A stretch of DNA of 9,935 nucleotides, taken from positions 1-9,935 of the forward strand of contig JAUYIV010000337.1 of assembly GCA_030688105.1 (NCBI GenBank), in the 5' to 3' direction. Below, piece by piece: positions 6,158 to 9,935 of this stretch. This DNA is from Actinomycetota bacterium. GTDB lineage: Bacteria; Actinomycetota; Acidimicrobiia; Spongiisociales; UBA11373. The notes under the pieces were generated by a model that searched no databases, was not told the origin of the DNA, and saw nothing but the letters and a program-made list of their open reading frames with translations. Both the position numbers and the translations under genes were made by a program. Within the stretch, counting starts at the first letter, position 1, and every line of letters starts with the position of its first letter.

Positions 6158-6931
6158 TTGATCGAGTTCGACGGCGTGGAAGTCACCTATCGCGGGGGTC
6201 TGAAAGCGCTCAAGGGCGTAACCCTCACAATCCCGGATGGCGAACTCGTCGTCATCGTCGGCCTCTCGGGCGCAGGGAAGTCGACTCTTCTCCGAGCGAT
6301 CAACGGATTCGTCCCGATCACAGCCGGCTCGGTGCGCGTCGACGGGGTCGAGGTTCGGGGTGCATCGGCGAGCACTCTGCGCGAGCTGCGCTCGCACATC
6401 GGGATGATCTTTCAGACCTTCAACCTCGTGAACCGGACGTCGGTGATCAACAACGTGCTCATGGGCCGGCTTTCCAAGGTCGGGTGGTTCCGCGCGATGC
6501 TCGGAGCCTGGCCGGCGGCGGATCGTGAACTCGCCCTCAAGGCGCTGGAGCGCGTGGAGATCGTCGAGAAGGCATACGTGCGTGCCAGTGACCTCTCCGG
6601 CGGCCAGCAGCAGCGGGTCGGGATCGCCCGCGCGCTGGCCCAGGAGCCTACGGTGCTCCTCGCCGACGAGCCGGTGGCGTCGCTCGACCCGGTGACCTCC
6701 CACCACGTGATGCGCGACCTCCGCCGCATCAACCGGGATCTGGGGATCACCACAATCATCAACCTCCACTTCCTCGACCTCGCCCGCGCCTACGGCAAGC
6801 GCCTGATCGGGCTCCGGGCCGGTGAGCTCGTCTACGACGGCGACATCGGTGACGTGGCCGAGGCCACGTTCCGGGACATCTATGGGCGGTCGGTGACACC
6901 CGACGACCTCCTGGAGGGTGCCGAGCTGTGA
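6158..6931 (+). CDS. phnC: Phosphonate-type ABC transporter ATP-binding protein
   Basis: A 257-residue ATPase that powers the importer from the cytoplasmic side. All nucleotide-binding motifs are present: Walker A GLSGAGKST (35-43), Q-loop Q86 in IGMIFQTFNLV (81-91), signature LSGGQQQR (146-153), Walker B TVLLADEP (165-172), D-loop SLDP (175-178) and the switch histidine in INLHFLDLA (201-209). IFQTFNLVNRTSVINNVLMGRL after the Q-loop and NLHFLDLARAYGKRLIGLRAGELVYDG near the end are typical of the PhnC subfamily rather than of amino-acid or phosphate (PstB) ATPases. The start is TTG 6158-6160, supported by GGAGAGGAG (6142-6150) seven bases upstream. The stop overlaps the GTG of the first permease (GTGA, 6928-6931), so the two are translationally coupled. 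Confidence 0.94.
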   Translation: MIEFDGVEVTYRGGLKALKGVTLTIPDGELVVIVGLSGAGKSTLLRAINGFVPITAGSVRVDGVEVRGASASTLRELRSHIGMIFQTFNLVNRTSVINNVLMGRLSKVGWFRAMLGAWPAADRELALKALERVEIVEKAYVRASDLSGGQQQRVGIARALAQEPTVLLADEPVASLDPVTSHHVMRDLRRINRDLGITTIINLHFLDLARAYGKRLIGLRAGELVYDGDIGDVAEATFRDIYGRSVTPDDLLEGAEL

Positions 6932-8298
6932 TCGATGAGGCGGCGCCTCAAATCCGGCCCTCGCCACCCATTCGGGTCCGCACGCTGTTCCTGCCGCTGA
7001 TCGTCTCGACCGCCGGTCTCGTCGTCGGAGGCTCGGTCGGGACCCTCGGGCCCTCCGGCCTGTTCTGGGGCGCGATCGCATCGGCCGGCATGCTCATCGC
7101 GTTCCGCCTGGCCAGCATCGCCGTCACGCCTCTGGAGGGGGGGCTGCTGTCGGCCGGTGTGGTGGCTTCGACCGTCCTCAGCACGCTGGCAATGCCAAAC
7201 GCGCCAGAGAGCGTCGACGTGCTCCGCACGGTGACCTTCGCCCTGTACTGGCTGCCCGCGGCGGGGGCAGCGGCCTTTGTGGCGCTGCGGAGGGGGGCAG
7301 CTCGCAGCGCCTCGTTCAACGTTGCGGTCGCGTGGCTCGGCGCCGCCGCCCTCGCCCTTCCCGCCGGCGTCTCGTTCGGTGTCATCGAGCCCATCGAGAG
7401 CCTCTTCCGCGGCCGTGAGCCCGTGTTCGGAGGAGGGCACTACGCGATCGTCGGACTCGCCATCGGTCTGATTGGCGCCGGGGCACTGCTCGCCGCCATC
7501 GCCAGGATCCCCTCGCTCATCGCCGGAGCCGTGGTCCTGTTCATGACCCTTTACGCCGGGTCCCAGGTGGGCTTTTCGGTCCCGGAGTTGATCAAGGACT
7601 TCGGCAACATCACCAAGGTCCCCAACTTCCTGCCGCCGGACTTCAAATGGGCGATCGGGGGTGGCGACTGGTGGTGGGTTCCGTCCTGGGAATTCGGCAG
7701 CGCCACCCGCGCCAATCCTCTGGTGGAGACGATCCGGATCGCGGTCCTGGCGACGGTGCTCGGGTGTGCGGTCTCGCTCCCCCTGTCGTTCCTGGCGTCG
7801 ACCCTGACCGCCCCCAACCGGCCCTCGTACATGGTCGACAAGGGCTTCATCAACCTCATCCGAACCGTGCCCGACCTGTTCTGGGCGATGATCTTCGTGA
7901 CGTCGCTCGGGTCGGGGGCGTTCGCCGGAACCCTCGCCCTCTTCTTCTTCTCGCTGGCGATCATGTCGAAGCTGCTCTCCGAGACCGTCGATTCCGCGGA
8001 TCCCCGCCCCCTCGAGGCAGCGAAGGCCACAGGGTCCAAGCACTTCCCGGCGGTGCGCTCCGCAGTTCTCCCACAGGTGCTCCCGAACTACGTCGCCTAT
8101 TCGCTGTACGTGTTCGAGATCAACATCAGGGCGTCGGTGGTCCTCGGGCTCGTGGGCGCCGGCGGGATCGGGCAGGTGATCGAGACCCAGCGAGGGTTCT
8201 TCCGCTTCGACCGCGTGCTCGCCGTCGTCATCCTGATCTTCGTCCTCGTATTCGTGATCGAGCAGGTGAGCATCGCCCTCCGGCGGAGACTGGTGTGA
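6928..8298 (+). CDS. phnE: PhnE-type ABC permease with long N-terminal membrane extension
   Basis: A 456-residue inner-membrane permease subunit. The C-terminal half (about 263-456) is a standard PhnE domain: NPLVETIRIAVLATVLGCAVSLPLSFLAS (263-291), FINLIRTVPDLFWAMIF (307-323), the cytoplasmic EAA loop PLEAAKATGSKHFPAVRSAVLPQVLPNYV (361-389) that docks on PhnC, and EINIRASVVLGLVGAGGIGQ (397-416). The first 215 residues are not part of a usual 260-280 residue PhnE. They hold about seven hydrophobic segments (near 19-37, 44-65, 73-89, 101-120, 130-152, 171-192, 195-213). A probably extracytoplasmic stretch with a Trp cluster (GGGDWWWVPSWEFG, 244-257) joins the two parts. GTG 6928 overlaps the phnC stop, with GGAGGG (6913-6918) nine bases upstream. 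The extension is continuous in frame, so this looks like a real architecture rather than a frameshift. Confidence 0.88.
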   Translation: MIDEAAPQIRPSPPIRVRTLFLPLIVSTAGLVVGGSVGTLGPSGLFWGAIASAGMLIAFRLASIAVTPLEGGLLSAGVVASTVLSTLAMPNAPESVDVLRTVTFALYWLPAAGAAAFVALRRGAARSASFNVAVAWLGAAALALPAGVSFGVIEPIESLFRGREPVFGGGHYAIVGLAIGLIGAGALLAAIARIPSLIAGAVVLFMTLYAGSQVGFSVPELIKDFGNITKVPNFLPPDFKWAIGGGDWWWVPSWEFGSATRANPLVETIRIAVLATVLGCAVSLPLSFLASTLTAPNRPSYMVDKGFINLIRTVPDLFWAMIFVTSLGSGAFAGTLALFFFSLAIMSKLLSETVDSADPRPLEAAKATGSKHFPAVRSAVLPQVLPNYVAYSLYVFEINIRASVVLGLVGAGGIGQVIETQRGFFRFDRVLAVVILIFVLVFVIEQVSIALRRRLV

Positions 8299-9266
8299 CC
8301 GGGCCGCCGCGCTCGCGCGAGCAACTGGAGACCGCCATGCGGCCCACCCGCCCGCGGGGCCAGTTGCTGTTCCGGTGGGCGATTGCGGCCGCCGTCCTCC
8401 TCCCGGCCCTGTGGTCTGCGTCGGGGCTCAACGTCTCGCTGGATCGGATCCTCGGCGCACCGGCGGACATCTGGCGTATCGTCATCCGCCTGGCTCAGCC
8501 GGACCTCAGCGCCGGGGCCGTCCAACGGGCTCTGCCCAAGGTTATGGAGTCGTTCTTCATCGCGTGGATCGGGACGATGATCGGGGCGTTCTTCTCGTTC
8601 CCGCTCGCGTTCCTTGCCGCAAAGAACGTCAGCCGAGGAGCCGTCAACAATCCGATTCGACAGCTGCTCAACGCCATCCGGGCCGTACCTGAGCTGCTGG
8701 TCGCCATGGTGCTCATCCCGGTGACCGGCCTCGGCGCATGGACCGGGACGCTTGCCCTCGGCATCCACTCGATCGGCACGCTCGGCAAGCTCTCGTCGGA
8801 GGTCATCGAGGGCATCGACGGCGGGCCGATCGAGGCGGTGGCGGCCGTCGGAGGCGGGCCCGTGGCCCGAATGCGCTTCGCCGTCGTGCCCCAGGTGATG
8901 CCGAACATCCTCGCCTACTGGCTCTACCGGTTCGAGATCAACATCCGGGCGTCGGCGGTCCTCGGCGTGATCGGCGCTGGTGGCGTCGGCGCCGAGCTGA
9001 TCGCCCAGCTCAGGTTCCGCGACTTCTCTCGTGCCGGAACGGTCCTGTTCCTGACGATCATCGCCGTCCTCTCCGTCGACACCATCTCGGCGCGCGTGCG
9101 CCGGCGGATCATCAGCGGTCACCGCGAGCCGGGGCCGGTGGCGGCCTACCTCGCCGGGCCATGGTGGAAGCGGGCTCTCATGCTCGTCGGCGTCGCGGTC
9201 GGAGTTGCCCTGGTCGTCTTCCTCGCGATCCAGCTCCAGACCGAAGTCGGTCTGTTCGATGCCTGA
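8295..9266 (+). CDS. phnE: Second PhnE-type ABC permease
   Basis: A 323-residue permease, presumably pairing with the preceding one to form a heterodimeric channel. Hydrophobic segments occur near 25-42, 86-109, 134-160, 205-232 and 249-263. Family motifs are NAIRAVPELLVAMVLIPV (126-143), GTLGKLSSEVIEGID (161-175), the EAA loop PIEAVAAVGGGPVARMRFAVVPQVMPNILAY (178-208) and FEINIRASAVLGVIGAGGVG (213-232). PhnE proteins usually end soon after the RRRI-type basic stretch (269-272 here); this one continues with about 50 residues including one more membrane segment (294-313). I take GTG 8295 as the start because its GTGA overlaps the preceding stop and GGAG (8285-8288) lies six bases upstream. An ATG at 8338 is an alternative, and the open frame reaching back to 7647 is a shadow of phnE1. 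The 3' end overlaps the next gene by 8 nt. Confidence 0.88.
   Translation: MTGPPRSREQLETAMRPTRPRGQLLFRWAIAAAVLLPALWSASGLNVSLDRILGAPADIWRIVIRLAQPDLSAGAVQRALPKVMESFFIAWIGTMIGAFFSFPLAFLAAKNVSRGAVNNPIRQLLNAIRAVPELLVAMVLIPVTGLGAWTGTLALGIHSIGTLGKLSSEVIEGIDGGPIEAVAAVGGGPVARMRFAVVPQVMPNILAYWLYRFEINIRASAVLGVIGAGGVGAELIAQLRFRDFSRAGTVLFLTIIAVLSVDTISARVRRRIISGHREPGPVAAYLAGPWWKRALMLVGVAVGVALVVFLAIQLQTEVGLFDA
9237..9254. repeat. Inverted repeat just upstream of the dgt start
   Basis: Arms CAGACCGA (9237-9244) and TCGGTCTG (9247-9254) are perfect complements around a 2-base centre. As RNA this could form a 7-bp stem with an AAGT tetraloop, ending four bases before the dgt ATG, where no Shine-Dalgarno is visible. 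It lies inside the last codons of phnE2. A perfect 8-bp dyad can arise by chance in 10 kb, so a role is uncertain. Confidence 0.4.
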
Positions 9267-9935
9267 CGAGCGCCCGCTGATACGGCGCACCCGTGAAGAC
9301 ATCGAACGCGAGGAGCACGACCACCTGTCGCCGGCGGCCACCCACTCCACCGAATCGCGAGGCCGCACCATCCCCGAGCCGCCCGACCCCGGCCGAACCG
9401 CGTTCGAGCGTGATCGGGACCGCATCCTCCACTCGAAGGCCTTCCGGCGCCTCAAGCACAAGACCCAGGTCTTCATCAACCCCGACGGCGACCACTTCGT
9501 CACGCGCCTGACCCACACCCTCCAGGTGACCCAGATCGGCCGCGCCCTCGCCACCTATCTCCGGCTCAACGAGCCTTTGGCCGAGGCGATCTGCCTCGGT
9601 CACGACATCGGACATTCCCCCTTCGGGCACATCGGGGAGGAAGCGCTGACCACATACGTTCAGGGTGAATGGCACCACGCCGCGCAGAGCGTCCGAGTCT
9701 TCGAAGTGCTCGAGCCCCTGAACCTGACGTGGGAGGTGCGCGACGGGATTCGAGCCCACTCGTGGAAGATCGATCCGCCACCGGCGACCCAGGAAGGGAT
9801 GGTGTGCCGTTTCGCCGACCGAATCGCCTACCTGACCCACGACGTCGACGACGCGGTGCGGGCGGGAGTGATCGGATACCACGACCTCCCGGAGACTCCC
9901 AGGAACGTGTTCGGGGAGCCGGGGACGGCGTGGAT
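9259..9935 (+). CDS. dgt: dGTPase-like HD-domain dNTP triphosphohydrolase, 5' part
   Basis: Family enzymes hydrolyse dGTP or other dNTPs to the nucleoside and triphosphate in the cytoplasm, helping to balance dNTP pools. The first 225 residues are in the window and the gene runs off the right edge. The N-terminus has GRTAFERDRDRILHSKAFRRLKHKTQVF (45-72), diagnostic for the family. The HD metal site follows: H86 in TRLTHTLQV, H115-D116 in GHDIGHSPFGH, and D187 in ADRIAYLTHD. HHAAQSVRV (139-147) matches the conserved block that reads HNxQS in relatives. ATG 9259 overlaps the last eight bases of phnE2 in a different frame, so it is probably co-transcribed and perhaps coupled. There is no evident Shine-Dalgarno. 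The assignment to the dgt family is secure; the preferred nucleotide is not readable from sequence. Confidence 0.92.
   Translation, partial: MPDERPLIRRTREDIEREEHDHLSPAATHSTESRGRTIPEPPDPGRTAFERDRDRILHSKAFRRLKHKTQVFINPDGDHFVTRLTHTLQVTQIGRALATYLRLNEPLAEAICLGHDIGHSPFGHIGEEALTTYVQGEWHHAAQSVRVFEVLEPLNLTWEVRDGIRAHSWKIDPPPATQEGMVCRFADRIAYLTHDVDDAVRAGVIGYHDLPETPRNVFGEPGTAW

Noticed and set aside
5176..6186. 336-codon minus-strand frame opposite phnD
   Set aside because: Antisense to a clear lipoprotein gene; composition is that of a shadow frame.
6062..8043. Long minus-strand frames (6062-7081 and 6880-8043) opposite phnC and phnE1
   Set aside because: Low-complexity, charge-rich translations with no recognisable motif, opposite genes with complete ABC motifs.
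7647..8294. Upstream in-frame extension of phnE2
   Set aside because: It overlaps the phnE1 core in another frame and translates to Arg/Pro-rich shadow sequence.
8097..9554. 485-codon open frame on the minus strand across phnE2 and dgt
   Set aside because: Its translation is rich in Arg, Asp, Gly and His with no domain, and it lies opposite two well-recognised genes. Such frames are common artefacts of GC-rich codon use.
1..9935. CRISPR array, insertion sequence, phage or defence island, tRNA genes
   Set aside because: No regularly spaced repeats, transposase or integrase motifs, terminal repeats or tRNA-like foldings were seen; all long reading frames are metabolic or transport genes.

Overview
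The window is high-GC bacterial DNA, most likely from an actinomycete-type lineage and possibly Acidimicrobiia. The inference rests on heavy G/C at third codon positions, frequent GTG and TTG starts, long spurious antisense ORFs, a lipoprotein with the 'AACGDDD + Thr-rich linker' N-terminus common in that group, and an nrtR-nadABC arrangement. Gene content is ordinary chromosomal. I see no insertion sequence, integrase, CRISPR array, tRNA or rRNA.

Left part (1-262): the 3' end of a plus-strand amino-acid-type ABC transporter substrate-binding protein. It converges on the minus-strand NAD operon, and a perfect 13-bp hairpin lies between them.

Middle (263-4684, minus strand): the complete de novo quinolinate/NAD block, read right to left as nrtR, nadA, nadB, nadC. 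The nad genes are joined by 4-nt ATGA/GTGA overlaps. NrtR is a Nudix-like/winged-helix regulator with a degenerate Nudix box. Between nrtR and nadA is a perfect 21-bp dyad with 9-bp arms that overlaps a candidate extended -10 element and ends at the nadA Shine-Dalgarno. It is the best candidate NrtR operator here. NadB oxidises aspartate, NadA makes quinolinate from iminoaspartate and DHAP, and NadC converts quinolinate to nicotinate mononucleotide.

Right part (4963-9935, plus strand): a phosphonate/phosphite-type ABC importer. The order is lipoprotein phnD, a strong hairpin, ATPase phnC, and two dissimilar permeases. The first permease carries an extra N-terminal block of about seven hydrophobic segments, and the second an extra C-terminal one. 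phnC, phnE1 and phnE2 are joined by GTGA overlaps, and phnE2 overlaps by 8 nt the start of a dGTPase-like HD phosphohydrolase (dgt) that runs off the window. No phosphonate catabolism genes are present, so the substrate is unproven.

The most interesting signals are the nadA operator-promoter, the inactive-looking Nudix box, the cysteine-bracketed insertion in PhnD, the oversized permeases, the hairpin splitting phnD from phnCEE, and the coupling of transport genes to dgt. None of them amounts to a clearly new system.
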